From: Lysobacter solisilvae
GTDB taxonomy: Bacteria; Pseudomonadota; Gammaproteobacteria; Xanthomonadales; Xanthomonadaceae
Direction: 5' to 3'
DNA length: 64,000 nt
Assembly (NCBI RefSeq): GCF_016613535.2
Contig: NZ_CP071518.1
Location: forward strand, 620,001-684,000
The notes under the pieces were generated by a model that searched no databases, was not told the origin of the DNA, and saw only the letters and a program-made list of their open reading frames with translations. How positions within the stretch are numbered: the first letter of the stretch is position 1; each line of letters begins with the position of its first letter. This document shows positions 25,728 to 33,801 of the stretch, in pieces. A program made the translations under genes and the position numbers.

Positions 25728-26279
25728 TCAGGGATAGGCGTACTGCTCGATGAGTACCCGGTGCCTGCCCTCCACCGACACGCCGCCGCGCATCTTCCCG
25801 AAGGTCGCCGGCGCGAAACGGAACTCGATCGCCGCTGGCGTGGTGCCCGCCGCGGTGTTGAACAGGAACTGGGTGTAACCGGGCCCGGCCTGCTGGCGTT
25901 CGGGCCCCGGCACGATGCTGTCGATCTCCATCCGGTCGACGAGCGCCTGGTCGATCCGCAGTTGCAGCACGCCGCTCGGCGTCACGGAAGGATCCACTCG
26001 GATGCTCAGGGCGGTGGGCGCGCTGGAGCGCACCAGCCGCTCGTACTCGACCTCCAGCGTCCCCGCCGAGCCCCGGCGGGCATGGCTGAGCGGACCGTCG
26101 CCGAACGCCCCCAACAGGGTGGCGGCCAGGGCGAGGGCCCCCACGGCCCAGCCCACCCGCTCCACGCGCCAGGCGGCGCGATGGTGCCGCATGACCTGCG
26201 CGCGGTCCGCCTGGCCTGCCGTTTCCGCGGACGCCGACGCCCGGGGTGATCTGCGCTGGCCTGGCGTGCTGCGCGCCAT
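25728..26279 (-). CDS. single-pass membrane protein next to DUF421
   Basis: 183 residues. A basic N-terminal tail of about 45 residues precedes one membrane helix (VGWAVGALALAATLLGAFG). The C-terminal 110 residues form an extracytoplasmic beta-rich domain (LEVEYERLVRSSAPTALSIRV, VLQLRIDQALVDRMEIDSI, FRFAPATFGKMRGGVSVEG). I recognise the arrangement as one often found upstream of DUF421 genes but not a named family. It lies 7 bases after the hemerythrin gene and 8 bases before the DUF421 gene, so the three are probably one transcript and may act together in the membrane. Confidence 0.78.
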   Translation of the reverse strand: MARSTPGQRRSPRASASAETAGQADRAQVMRHHRAAWRVERVGWAVGALALAATLLGAFGDGPLSHARRGSAGTLEVEYERLVRSSAPTALSIRVDPSVTPSGVLQLRIDQALVDRMEIDSIVPGPERQQAGPGYTQFLFNTAAGTTPAAIEFRFAPATFGKMRGGVSVEGRHRVLIEQYAYP

Positions 26280-26286
26280 CGGGGGT

Positions 26287-26808
26287 TTACCGGGTGATGG
26301 ACCTGACCGTGCCCTTCAAGCCGGCCTTGACCTTCTCCGCCACCAGCAGCGTCTGCGCGGCGGAGGAGTCCTTCCAGTTCTCGTAGCGCTCGTCCAGGTC
26401 GGCCAGTTCTTCGGCCGAGAACATCTTGCGCGCCATGGCGAACATGGTCTTCTCTTCTTCCTTGGCGTGGTGGTCGATGAACTCGCCGAACACCTTCACC
26501 CGGCCGGCGAACTCGGGCGTTCCCGGGTCTGCGGCGTGCACGTCGGGGATCACCGAGGTCTCAACCGCGTGGTGCTCGGCGAGCGCTTCGGCGTGCGTCT
26601 GCAGCCCGTCGCGGTCCGCGCGCTCCATGAATTCGGGATAGAACACCTGCTCTTCCCACTTGGCGTGCGGGATGAGGCTGGCCTCGATCTTCTCGAGCAG
26701 CTCGCCACGCGTCTTGACCGCGCGATCCGTGGTGTCCTTGATTTCGTCGAACAGGGCGCGCAGCACGTCGTGCTCACGCTTGAGGGTCTTGAGGATGTCG
26801 CGAGCCAT
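26287..26808 (-). CDS. hemerythrin (HHE) domain protein
   Basis: 173 residues. The four-helix HHE motifs are clear: KREHDVLRALFDEI, HAKWEEQVFYPEF, AEHHAVETSVIPDV and FIDHHAKEEEKTMFAMAR. These residues bind a di-iron centre that can sense or carry O2 or NO. The C-terminal 45 residues are a charged helix. ATG 26808 is chosen because the domain starts at once and the ribosome position is right (GGAGACACC before it). First gene of the apparent operon with the TM protein and DUF421; that context suggests a role in oxidative or nitrosative stress at the membrane, which is inference. Confidence 0.9.
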   Translation of the reverse strand: MARDILKTLKREHDVLRALFDEIKDTTDRAVKTRGELLEKIEASLIPHAKWEEQVFYPEFMERADRDGLQTHAEALAEHHAVETSVIPDVHAADPGTPEFAGRVKVFGEFIDHHAKEEEKTMFAMARKMFSAEELADLDERYENWKDSSAAQTLLVAEKVKAGLKGTVRSITR

Positions 26809-26998
26809 GGGGTGTCTCCAGGTGTGGAGCGCCATGGTGTTCGCCGCATCGTCAATGGGGCGTGTTGTGCGACTGACCAACGTGCGCGCGCACCGCCGCG
26901 CGCATTCAGCACGCGGGTGTCAACGCCGCGTGGGTGCGCGCCCGCTCGATGAACCCTTCAGCCACGCGCCGCATGCGCGCGGGTGGGCATTTCCGCCG

Positions 26999-27505
26999 CT
27001 AGGCCGCACCGCGACGCGGCAGCCTCCAGTCTGGGCGCGCGAAGTGGCAGGTGTAGCCACCGGGATTGCGTTGCAGGTAATCCTGGTGCTCAGGCTCGGC
27101 TTCCCAGAAATCGCCCGCGGGCGCCACTTCGGTCACCGCCTTGCCGGGCCACAGGCCGGAGGCGTCGACGTCGGCGATGGTGTCCAGCGCGATGCGCTGC
27201 TGCTCCGGGGTGGTGTAGTAGATCGCCGACCGGTACGAGGTACCCAGGTCGTTGCCCTGCCGGTTGCGCGTGGAGGGGTCGTGGATCTGGAAGAAGAATT
27301 CGAGCAGGTCGCGGTAGCTGATGCGCGCCGGATCGAACACGATCTCCACCGCCTCGGCGTGCGTGCCGTGGTTGCGGTAGGTGGCGTTGCGCACGTCGCC
27401 GCCGCTGTAGCCCACGCGCGTGGCGAGCACGCCGTCCTTCGCGCGCAGCAGGTCCTGCACGCCCCAGAAGCAGCCGCCGGCGAGGATCGCGGTTTCCGTC
27501 GTCAT
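26999..27505 (-). CDS. msrA: peptide methionine-(S)-sulfoxide reductase MsrA
   Basis: 168 residues. The catalytic motif GGCFWG has C12. [31 protein letters not shown] and YRSAIYY follow as in all MsrA proteins. MsrA reduces the S-form of methionine sulfoxide with thioredoxin. The resolving cysteine is probably the one in the C-terminal part (GGYTCHF). Its ATG overlaps the stop of msrB by 4 bases, so the two are translationally coupled. Together they repair oxidised methionine of both stereo forms in the cytosol. Confidence 0.96.
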   Translation of the reverse strand: MTTETAILAGGCFWGVQDLLRAKDGVLATRVGYSGGDVRNATYRNHGTHAEAVEIVFDPARISYRDLLEFFFQIHDPSTRNRQGNDLGTSYRSAIYYTTPEQQRIALDTIADVDASGLWPGKAVTEVAPAGDFWEAEPEHQDYLQRNPGGYTCHFARPDWRLPRRGAA

Positions 27506-27945
27506 CGCACGTCCTCCACCTGGTCGAGGTAGTCGCCATAGCCGGCCGCCGCCATCTCCTCGCGAGGGATGAAGCGCAGCGACGCCGAATTGATGCAGTA
27601 GCGCAGCCCGCCCCGGTCGGCCGGGCCGTCTTCGAAGACGTGGCCCAGGTGGCTGTCGCCATGCACGGAGCGCACTTCAGTGCGCAGCATGCCGTGCGAG
27701 CTGTCGCGCAGCTCGCGCACGTTGGCCAGCGGCCGGGTGAAACTGGGCCAGCCACAGCCGGATTCGTATTTTGCCGACGAGGCGAACAGCGGTTCGCCCG
27801 AGACGATGTCGACGTAGATGCCCGCCGCCTTGTTCTGCAGGTATTCCCCGGTGCCGGGGCGTTCGGTTCCGCTTTCCTGGGTAACCCGGTACTGCTCCGG
27901 CGTGAGCCGGGCAATGGCCTCGGGCGTCTTGCGGTAGTCGCTCAT
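27502..27945 (-). CDS. msrB: peptide methionine-(R)-sulfoxide reductase MsrB
   Basis: 147 residues. The active cysteine is C117 in [15 protein letters not shown]64 in ESGCGWPSF is the likely resolving residue. The conserved [14 protein letters not shown] is present. The two CxxC pairs that bind zinc in some MsrB proteins are absent, so this is the zinc-free type. ATG 27945 gives the normal start [18 protein letters not shown]; an open frame further upstream is not part of the family. It overlaps msrA by 4 bases. Confidence 0.96.
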   Translation of the reverse strand: MSDYRKTPEAIARLTPEQYRVTQESGTERPGTGEYLQNKAAGIYVDIVSGEPLFASSAKYESGCGWPSFTRPLANVRELRDSSHGMLRTEVRSVHGDSHLGHVFEDGPADRGGLRYCINSASLRFIPREEMAAAGYGDYLDQVEDVR

Positions 27946-28246
27946 CGGGGGCTCCTGTGCGGTGGGCCTGGCGTCTGGGCGACGCCGGGGGTCTTGCTGG
28001 TGAAACCGTGTTCGCCGAATCGTGCTCCCGGAATGACGCTCCCGGAATCGTGCTCCAGAGATGGGCCCGAAGGCGCGCAGCGCAAGACCCGGCCGGGCGC
28101 TTCCAGCGCCCAGGGCCGGCAAGGCCGCCGACGCGGCCGGCGACACGGCCCCGGCAGCCGACGGATGAACCGCGATCCGCCCACGCCATGACAGCTTCAT
28201 CGGCACGGGTGTACAACCGACCCGTCACCCCCCGGAGCCCGCGGCC

Positions 28247-29536
28247 ATGACGCGCCTGCTTGGGACCCTCGCCTGCGTGATCGTACTGGCGGCGTGCGAC
28301 CTGTCGCTGCGGTCGGGATCCGTCGAGGGCGGGACCGACGACGCCAAAGCCAACCGCGCCACGCTTACGGTCGAGCCGGGCACGGCGTCGGCGCTCGCCG
28401 CGCCCACGGCCGACGCCGCGTCCGCCCCGGCCGCCTCGACGCAGACCGCAGTCGTCTTCCGCCAGACCGGCGGCCCGCTGCCGCCCCAGCGGCTGCCCAA
28501 CCCGCCCTTCCAGCCCGCCGAGATCGCGCGCTTCCACGAGCCCTGGGCGATGACCTTCCTGCCCGACGGCCGCCTGCTGGTGACCGAGAAACCCGGCCGG
28601 CTGCGGCTGCTGAACATCGCGACCCGTCAGGTCGGCGACATCGGCGGCGTACCGGCCGTCGCGTACGGCGGCCAGGGCGGCCTGGGCGACGTCGTGCTGC
28701 ATCCGCAGTACGCGAGCAACCATCTGGTCTACCTGAGCTACGCCGAGGCGGGCGCCAACGACACGCGCGGGGCCGCCGTCGTGCGCGGCACGCTGACGCT
28801 CTCCGGCAGCGGCGGCAGCCTGACCGGCCTGCGCCTGATCTGGCGGCAGGTGCCGAAGGTCAGCGGCTACAACCACTACAGCCATCGCCTCGCGTTCGAC
28901 CGCGGCGGCAAGCTGTGGATCAGCTCCGGCGAGCGCTTCACCTTCACGCCCGCGCAGGACCTGCAGACCAACCTCGGCAAGATCCTGCGCCTCAACGACG
29001 ACGGCTCGGTCCCCGCCGACAATCCCTTCGTGGCCCGCGGCGGCGTCGCCGCCCAGGTCTGGTCGCTGGGCCATCGCAACGTGCTCGGCATCGCCTTCGA
29101 CCCGCAGGGCCGCCTGTGGGTCGACGAGATGGGACCGCGCGGCGGCGACGAACTGAACCTGATCGAGCGCGGCTCGAACTACGGCTGGCCGATCGTCTCC
29201 AACGGCGACAACTACGACGGCACCGTCATCCCCGATCACCCCACGCGGCCGGAATTCAACGCACCCGAAGCCTGGTGGACGCCGGTGATCGCACCCGCGG
29301 GCTTCATCATCTACACCGGCTTGCGATTCCCCTTCTTCCACGGCCGCGGCCTCATCGGCGGCCTGGCCTCGCAGGCCCTGATCGTCATCGAGTTCGACGG
29401 CGTCCGCGCCCGCGAAGGCACGCGCTATCCGATGGGCCGGCGCATCCGCGAAGTGGAGCAGGGGCCGGACGGCACGCTGTGGGTGCTGGAGGACGGGGTG
29501 GATGCGCGATTGCTGAAGCTCAATGAGCGGTTTTGA
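28247..29536 (+). CDS. PQQ-type sugar dehydrogenase (GSDH family) lipoprotein
   Basis: 429 residues. The signal sequence [14 protein letters not shown] ends in a lipobox, followed by an Ala/Thr-rich linker. From residue about 85 it is a six-bladed propeller of the glucose/sorbosone dehydrogenase family, closest in wording to E. coli Yli[57 protein letters not shown], and later [23 protein letters not shown]. Family members bind PQQ and oxidise aldoses in the periplasm. No PQQ synthesis genes are in the window. It is followed by an R1 repeat and faces the cysteine synthase fusion gene. Confidence 0.9.
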   Translation: MTRLLGTLACVIVLAACDLSLRSGSVEGGTDDAKANRATLTVEPGTASALAAPTADAASAPAASTQTAVVFRQTGGPLPPQRLPNPPFQPAEIARFHEPWAMTFLPDGRLLVTEKPGRLRLLNIATRQVGDIGGVPAVAYGGQGGLGDVVLHPQYASNHLVYLSYAEAGANDTRGAAVVRGTLTLSGSGGSLTGLRLIWRQVPKVSGYNHYSHRLAFDRGGKLWISSGERFTFTPAQDLQTNLGKILRLNDDGSVPADNPFVARGGVAAQVWSLGHRNVLGIAFDPQGRLWVDEMGPRGGDELNLIERGSNYGWPIVSNGDNYDGTVIPDHPTRPEFNAPEAWWTPVIAPAGFIIYTGLRFPFFHGRGLIGGLASQALIVIEFDGVRAREGTRYPMGRRIREVEQGPDGTLWVLEDGVDARLLKLNERF

Positions 29537-29545
29537 GGTTTGGGT

Positions 29546-29625
29546 AGGGGGCGACGATCGCCGCGAATCAGCCCCTTCCCCCGCTTCGCGGGGGAAGGTT
29601 GGGATGGGGGCCAACGATCGCCGCG
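29546..29625. repeat. R1 repeat, short form
   Basis: One short R1 unit, CAGCCCCTTCCCCCGC / GCGGGGGAAGGTTGGGATGG, flanked on each side by GACGATCGCCGCG and CAACGATCGCCGCG. It sits between the convergent ends of the sugar dehydrogenase and cysteine synthase genes. Confidence 0.88.
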
Positions 29626-29662
29626 CTGTCCAGGCTGCTGGCAGAGCAGCGAAGGCGCCAAC

Positions 29663-31162
29663 TCACCGCGGCTGCAACCACGCCGGCAACAACGCTCCCG
29701 GCTCCACGCGCACGCCCTCATCGCAAGCCACGCCCTGCGCCTTCAGCATCGCCTGCAGCCGGCCCTCCTTCGCCAGGTCGAGCGTCTCCGTGCAGCCGCC
29801 GATCCACTGCCCGCCGACGAAGACCTGCGGGATGGTCCGCTTGCCGGTGCGCGCGGCGAGCACCGCGCGGATCTGGCCGCCGCGGTCGTCGCGCTGGTAC
29901 TCGGTGGAGTCCAGGTCCACCGACCGATACGGCACGCCGAGTGTCGCGAACAGCTTGCGCACGGACCAGCAGAACTCGCACCACTCCAGCGCGAACAACA
30001 CCACCGGCTGCGCGGCATCGGCGAGCAACGCCTCGACGAAGGCTTCGACATCTTTCGATACCGGCGGCGCGACGGGCTGCTGCGCCGGTGCGGCCGGCGG
30101 CGGCGGCGCGGCCGCGTCGAAACGCGCGCCGGGCGTGGAGCGCGAGATCGCGAGTTCCTCCTGCGTCATGTCGATGCCGATCCCCTCGAACAGCGGCGTG
30201 CTCAGGTAGCGCTCGCCGGTGTCGGGCAACATGCACAGGATGGTGGCGCCGTCCGGCGCTTCCTCCGCGATCTGCAGCGCACCGGCCAGGGTCGCACCCG
30301 CCGAGATGCCGGCGAAGATGCCTTCCTGCTGCGCCAGCTCCTTCGCCCGCCGGACCGCATCGGCGCCGTTGATCGGCAGCACGCGGTCGATCCAGTGCGC
30401 GGTTATTGCGTCCTGGGTGAGCTTGGGAATGAAGTCGGGCGACCAGCCCTGCATCAGGTGCGGGCGGAAGGCCGGATGGCTCTCGCCCGGCGTGCCGTCG
30501 GCCGCGCGCGGTTGCGGCAGCCCGCTGCCGAGGATGGGCGAGTTGTCCGGTTCGCACACGACGATGCGCGTATCCGGCCGCGCCTGCCGCAGCACGCGCG
30601 CCACGCCCTTGAGCGTCCCGCCGGTGCCGTAGCCGGTGACGAAATAGTCCAGCCGCTCGCCCTCGAACGCCGCCAGGATCTCCGGCGCCGTGGTGCGCGT
30701 GTGCATGTCGGCGTTGGCCTCGTTCTCGAACTGGCGACACAGGAACCAGCCGTGCGCCTGCGCCAGCTCCACCGCCTTGGCGAGCATGCCGCTGCCCTTC
30801 AGCGCGGCCGGCGTGAGCACGACCTTCGCGCCAAGGAAGCGCATCATCCGCCGCCGCTCGACGCTGAAGTTCTCCGCCATCGTCACCACCAGCGGGAAGC
30901 CCTTCACCGCGCACACCATGGCCAGCCCGATCCCGGTGTTGCCGCTGGTCGCCTCGATCACCGTCTGCCCGGGCTTGAGCGCCCCGCGACGTTCGGCGTC
31001 CTCGATCACCCCGAGCGCGAGCCGGTCCTTGACCGACCCCATCGGATTGAAAGCCTCCACCTTGGCGAACACGTTGACGCGCGCCGGCGCCAGCTTGTTG
31101 ATGCGCACGATCGGCGTGCGTCCAACCGTACCGAGGATGTCGTGGAAGCGGTTGGCGGCCAT
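29663..31162 (-). CDS. cysteine synthase-glutaredoxin fusion protein
   Basis: 499 residues with two enzymes. Residues 1 to about 335 are a fold-type II PLP enzyme of the cysteine synthase family: K45 in NPMGSVKDR binds PLP, SGNTG is at 73-77, and GYGTGGTLKG and GISAGATLAG follow. A Pro/Ala-rich linker covers 343-368. Residues about 372-480 are a glutaredoxin with the active site WCEFC at 394-398 and the glutathione-site motif TIPQVFVGGQWIGGC. So sulfide assimilation and thiol-disulfide exchange are joined in one cytosolic chain. This may recycle a thiol substrate or a sensitive cysteine of the synthase, which is inference. The gene stands alone, between two R1 repeats. Confidence 0.9.
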   Translation of the reverse strand: MAANRFHDILGTVGRTPIVRINKLAPARVNVFAKVEAFNPMGSVKDRLALGVIEDAERRGALKPGQTVIEATSGNTGIGLAMVCAVKGFPLVVTMAENFSVERRRMMRFLGAKVVLTPAALKGSGMLAKAVELAQAHGWFLCRQFENEANADMHTRTTAPEILAAFEGERLDYFVTGYGTGGTLKGVARVLRQARPDTRIVVCEPDNSPILGSGLPQPRAADGTPGESHPAFRPHLMQGWSPDFIPKLTQDAITAHWIDRVLPINGADAVRRAKELAQQEGIFAGISAGATLAGALQIAEEAPDGATILCMLPDTGERYLSTPLFEGIGIDMTQEELAISRSTPGARFDAAAPPPPAAPAQQPVAPPVSKDVEAFVEALLADAAQPVVLFALEWCEFCWSVRKLFATLGVPYRSVDLDSTEYQRDDRGGQIRAVLAARTGKRTIPQVFVGGQWIGGCTETLDLAKEGRLQAMLKAQGVACDEGVRVEPGALLPAWLQPR

Positions 31163-31225
31163 GGCGTTCCTCCCGCGCGCCAGTGTGCGCGGGAGATTGT
31201 TCGTTTTGCGATAAAGGGATCTGCC

Positions 31226-31472
31226 GGTCGCCGCGAATCAGCCCCTTCCCCGCTTCGCATGAGCCCCTTCCCCCGCTCCGCGGGGGGTGAGAGGACGCGT
31301 TTGCGGACCACTGGTCCGCGCGTCATCGAACGCCAGCAGGCTGTGCCTGCTGGCCGGGACGGTTGGGATGGGGGCCGACGATCGCCGCGAATCAACCCCT
31401 TCCCCCGCTCGGATGAGCCCCTTCCCCCGCTCCGCGGGGGAAGGTTGGGATGGGGGCAGCCGATCGCCCCGT
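31226..31472. repeat. R1 repeat island, long plus short forms
   Basis: From left to right: an incomplete R1 arm, a long R1 unit with GCGGACCACTGGTCCGC and CAGCAGGCTGTGCCTGCTG, an incomplete arm, and a complete short unit that ends with AAGGTTGGGATGGGGGCAGC. It lies upstream of the cysteine synthase fusion gene. Confidence 0.87.
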
Positions 31473-31509
31473 CGCTCAACCCACGCCGGGCGCTGCTTCA
31501 CCGCTGCAC

Positions 31510-31573
31510 AGGATCAAGTGCGAAAGAGTGGGCATCCATGCCGGCCGCCCTCCGGGTCTACGTTTGAAGCGGG
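31510..31573 (-). repeat. R2 repeat remnant (both ends, middle deleted)
   Basis: GATCAAGTGCGAAAGAGTGG joins directly to GGCATCCATGCCGGCCGCCC and then GGGTCTACG. In the full copies these pieces are the two ends of R2, about 200 bases apart. The middle has been lost here. Confidence 0.75.
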
Positions 31574-31615
31574 ATCTTGGCCTGCGTGGCAGCAACAGCA
31601 GCCGCAACAGGTCCC

Positions 31616-31645
31616 TAGCCCGGGCAGCGAAGCACACCCGGGCTA
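31616..31645. repeat. R4 palindrome
   Basis: TAGCCCGGGCAGCGAAGCAC followed by ACCCGGGCTA makes a near-perfect inverted repeat. The sequence is the R4 type found also at 36425 and 36839. Confidence 0.75.
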
Positions 31646-31659
31646 CCCTGCTTCAATTC

Positions 31660-32141
31660 CTAGTGTTTTCCATCCGCAGCGCGCGGCGGCGCGTTCGAAG
31701 CCCTCGCCGGTTTTTGTTCCGTCTGGCGCGGCTCGAACAGCTCGATCGGATTGCCGTCCGGATCCTCGATCTGCACCTGCCGGCCGGCCGGGCCCGACTC
31801 CATCTCGTTGCGGAAATGCAGCCCGCCTGCTTCAACTGGGCGATGAACCCGGGCAGGTCCTCGACCTCGAGCACCACCCGGTTCCACCCGCCCGGCTCCT
31901 GTTGCTGCCCGTCCGGCATCGGCCGCGAGCCCGATGCCTCCGGTCCGCTGAGCAGGACGTGTTCGCCGCCCAGCACGACGCTGGCGAACGCGGGCGGCTG
32001 CTGATGCTCCAGCGTGAAACCCAGGCGCTGCGTGTAGAACTCGACCGCGCGCGCGATGTCCCGCACCTGGTAACGCACACCGTGGAAACCCTTGACGAAC
32101 GCGTGCTGTTCCACGCCACGGGATTGTGTCTTCTGGACCAT
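31660..32141 (-). pseudogene. glyoxalase/VOC-fold protein, single-base frameshift
   Basis: From ATG 32141 the frame reads a normal VOC protein (FVKGFHGVRYQVRDIARAVE, YTQRLGFTLEHQQPP, VVLEVEDLPGFIAQLKQAG) and then turns into Arg/Ser-rich nonsense. In the next frame the family ending resumes at once: LHFRNEMESGPAGRQVQIED, then PDGNPIELFEP, up to the stop at 31660. The switch point is at 31820-31822. There the text GCGGGCTGCATTTCC would be in frame with one more C (GCGGGCCTGC). So one base seems to be missing. This is either a recent inactivating mutation or an assembly error. An intact product would be about 160 residues with a typical metal-site glutamate in NPIELFEP. Confidence 0.8.
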
Positions 32142-32379
32142 GGGATCCTCCTCCTGTCGGGACCCGCGCGGATGAGCCACCGGCGGGATGCGAATGGCAC
32201 AACCCCATGACGCTAGGACGGCACCGATCCCTGCGGGGTGAAAGCGTCCGTCGAAACCAACCACGTGGATCTCGCAAACGGCGACGGGCCGCCGTCCCTC
32301 GCAGACAGGCAAATGAACCGGCGCGCACAGCGCGTCGTGCGTGGCGACGCCCCGGAAACCGGGGCGTGCCCGCGGTACG

Positions 32380-32532
32380 TCAGAGGCTGGAGCCCGTACC
32401 ACCACAACCGCAGCCGCCACCGCCGCACTTGCAGCACCGGCAGTCGACGCAGCGACACTCGACGCACTTGCAGCAGCCGCACGGGGTCGCGGTGGCGGCC
32501 TGGGAACCGGTGGGGAACAGGAACTTGCGCAT
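32380..32532 (-). CDS. cysteine-rich metallothionein-like peptide
   Basis: 50 residues with 12 cysteines, all between residues 18 and 43 (CGCCKCVECRC, VDCRCCKCGGGG, CGCGG). The CxC and CC spacing is that of metallothioneins and suits a Cu(I)- or Zn-thiolate cluster. There is no signal peptide, so it is likely cytosolic. ATG 32532 has a GGAG ribosome site (TCCCTTCGGAGTATTCCC). The gene is divergent from a CueR-type regulator, with a CueR-like operator and a 19-base spacer promoter facing this gene. This makes copper the most likely metal, by inference from context. I know of no named family with exactly this pattern; MymT of mycobacteria is an analogue in size only. Confidence 0.75.
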   Translation of the reverse strand: MRKFLFPTGSQAATATPCGCCKCVECRCVDCRCCKCGGGGCGCGGTGSSL

Positions 32533-32573
32533 GGGAATACTCCGAAGGGATGCGGCCGATTGCCGCGACGCGC

Positions 32574-32604
32574 ACACTGGGGCTTGCCCCCATGGCAAGG
32601 TCAA
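32574..32604 (-). promoter_or_regulatory. CueR-like operator/promoter for the Cys-rich peptide
   Basis: On the minus strand: -35 box TTGACC (32599-32604), then a 19-base spacer holding the dyad CTTGCC-ATGGG-GGCAAG, then CAGTGT as a weak -10. The long spacer and the dyad centred in it match promoters controlled by MerR/CueR proteins. The dyad centre falls at the same distance from TTGACC as in the E. coli copA promoter. Confidence 0.65.
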
Positions 32605-32630
32605 CCGCCCCATGACGACCGGGCGATGCC

Positions 32631-32661
32631 TTGACCTTCCCACGAGGGCAGGCTTCACCCT
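32631..32661 (+). promoter_or_regulatory. second CueR-like promoter facing the regulator gene
   Basis: TTGACC (32631-32636) is followed by a 19-base spacer with an imperfect dyad (CCTTCCC-ACGA-GGGCAGG) and a poor -10 (CACCCT). It points to the cueR-like gene and suggests self-regulation. Weaker than the divergent site. Confidence 0.45.
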
Positions 32662-32713
32662 CCATGCCGATCAGCGTCGCGATTCCGCCACGCACTGTCC
32701 GCGGAGTTTCCCC

Positions 32714-33175
32714 ATGGCCAAGCCCTCCCTGCGTCCTGAACTGGCCCAAGCGCGCCAGCAGGGTTTCCACAACATAGGCGAGGCCGCCGACGACACCGGG
32801 GTCAGCGCGAAGATGATCCGCCACTACGAACGCAGCGGCCTGATCCCACCGGCGCAGCGCACCTTCGCGGGCTACCGTCTGTACGCCGACAGCGACCTGC
32901 ACCGGCTGCGCTTCATCAAGCGCGCGCGCGTGCTCGGCTTTTCGATGAAGCAGATCGAAGTGCTGCTGAACCTGTGGAACGACCGCCAGCGCGCCAGCGC
33001 CGAAGTGAAGGCCCTGGCCCAGGCACACGCCGCCGAACTCGGCCAGCGCATCGCGCAGATGCAGGCGATGCAGCACACGCTGGAGAACCTCGCCCGCCAC
33101 TGCCACGGCGACGACCGCCCGGAATGCCCCATCCTGCAGGACCTGGCCGGGACGGCGCAGGCGGCTGCGCCGTAG
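32714..33175 (+). CDS. cueR: MerR-family Cu(I)-responsive regulator, CueR type
   Basis: 153 residues. The MerR winged helix is clear (FHNIGEAADDTGVSAKMIRH, YERSGLIPPAQR), then a dimer helix and the metal loop C130-x7-C138 (CHGDDRPECPIL). That spacing is exactly the CueR spacing. The serine before the dimer helix (RASAEVKA, S95) matches the residue that favours +1 metals in CueR. So it should sense Cu(I), Ag or Au and activate promoters with long spacers. It has about 17 more residues at the N-terminus than E. coli CueR. Its partner here is the Cys-rich peptide gene rather than copA. Confidence 0.88.
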   Translation: MAKPSLRPELAQARQQGFHNIGEAADDTGVSAKMIRHYERSGLIPPAQRTFAGYRLYADSDLHRLRFIKRARVLGFSMKQIEVLLNLWNDRQRASAEVKALAQAHAAELGQRIAQMQAMQHTLENLARHCHGDDRPECPILQDLAGTAQAAAP

Positions 33176-33262
33176 TACGGGTCGCCGTAGTCAGCATCAC
33201 CGTGCGCTTGCTCGGCTTCGCTTTGCTGTTGCTGTCACGCAAGCCAGCACGTTGCGCCAACC

Positions 33263-33552
33263 GTAGACCCGGAGGGCGGCCGGCATGGATGCCGGGCGTT
33301 TACCGCCGCGCCATGGATGGCGCGTCGCCGGCGACAATGATGCGGCCGGTTAGAGTTGGACTCACCCGCACTTTCATTGGTTACCTTCTTGATGAGCGCC
33401 TTTGGCGCTCACCCCTTCGGGGCCGGCTTCGCCGTTCGCACTTCGTGCGTGTGCGAGCAAAGAAAGTAACCCGCCGCCAGGCGAGGCGATTTTCAACAGC
33501 GAAGCTGGTCAAGCATTTGAACTGGCGTGTCCACTCTTTTGCATTTGATCTT
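33263..33552 (+). repeat. R2 repeat, full copy
   Basis: About 290 bases from GTAGACCCGGAGGGCGGCCG to TCTTTTGCATTTGATC. It contains a chain of small palindromes (CGGCATGGATGCCG, CGCCATGGATGGCG, GAGCGCCTTTGGCGCTC, GTTCGCACTTCGTGCG) and ends with AGCAAAGAAAGTAACC...GCATTTGA. Another full copy is at 44656. It is followed after 30 bases by an R1 cluster. No transposase gene is inside. Confidence 0.88.
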
Positions 33553-33583
33553 GAGAGGCAGGGTGTGCGGCGTAGGTTGAGGG

Positions 33584-33779
33584 CGCCGCGATCGTCGGCC
33601 CCCATCCCAACCTTCCCCCGCAAGCGGGGGAAGGGGCTGATGCGCAGCGATCGTTGGCCCCCATCCCAACCTTCCCCCGCGGAGCGGGGGAAGGGGCTGA
33701 TTCGCGGCGATCGTCGGCCCCCATCCCAACCTTCCCCCGCGCAGCGGGGGAAGGGGCTGATTCGCGGCGATCGTTGACC
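33584..33779 (-). repeat. R1 cluster, three tandem 60-base units
   Basis: Three near-identical units of 60 bases, each CGATCGT(C/T)GGCCCCCATCCC, then AACCTTCCCCCGC, a 3-base loop, and GCGGGGGAAGGGGCTGAT. Only the loop (AA, GGA, GCA) and the linker (TGCGCAG or TTCGCGG) change. The cluster lies between the convergent ends of cueR and the ankyrin gene. Confidence 0.9.
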
Positions 33780-33801
33780 CCACAGGCGAAGGCGCCAAAG
33801 C

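Noticed and set aside
33263..33552. R2 as an insertion sequence
   Set aside because: It has no transposase frame, and no clear terminal inverted repeats or target duplications could be seen by eye; it is kept as a repeat.
33584..33779. CRISPR-like look of the regularly spaced repeats (also 43092-43197)
   Set aside because: The units are tandem with no unique spacers, and no cas gene is present.
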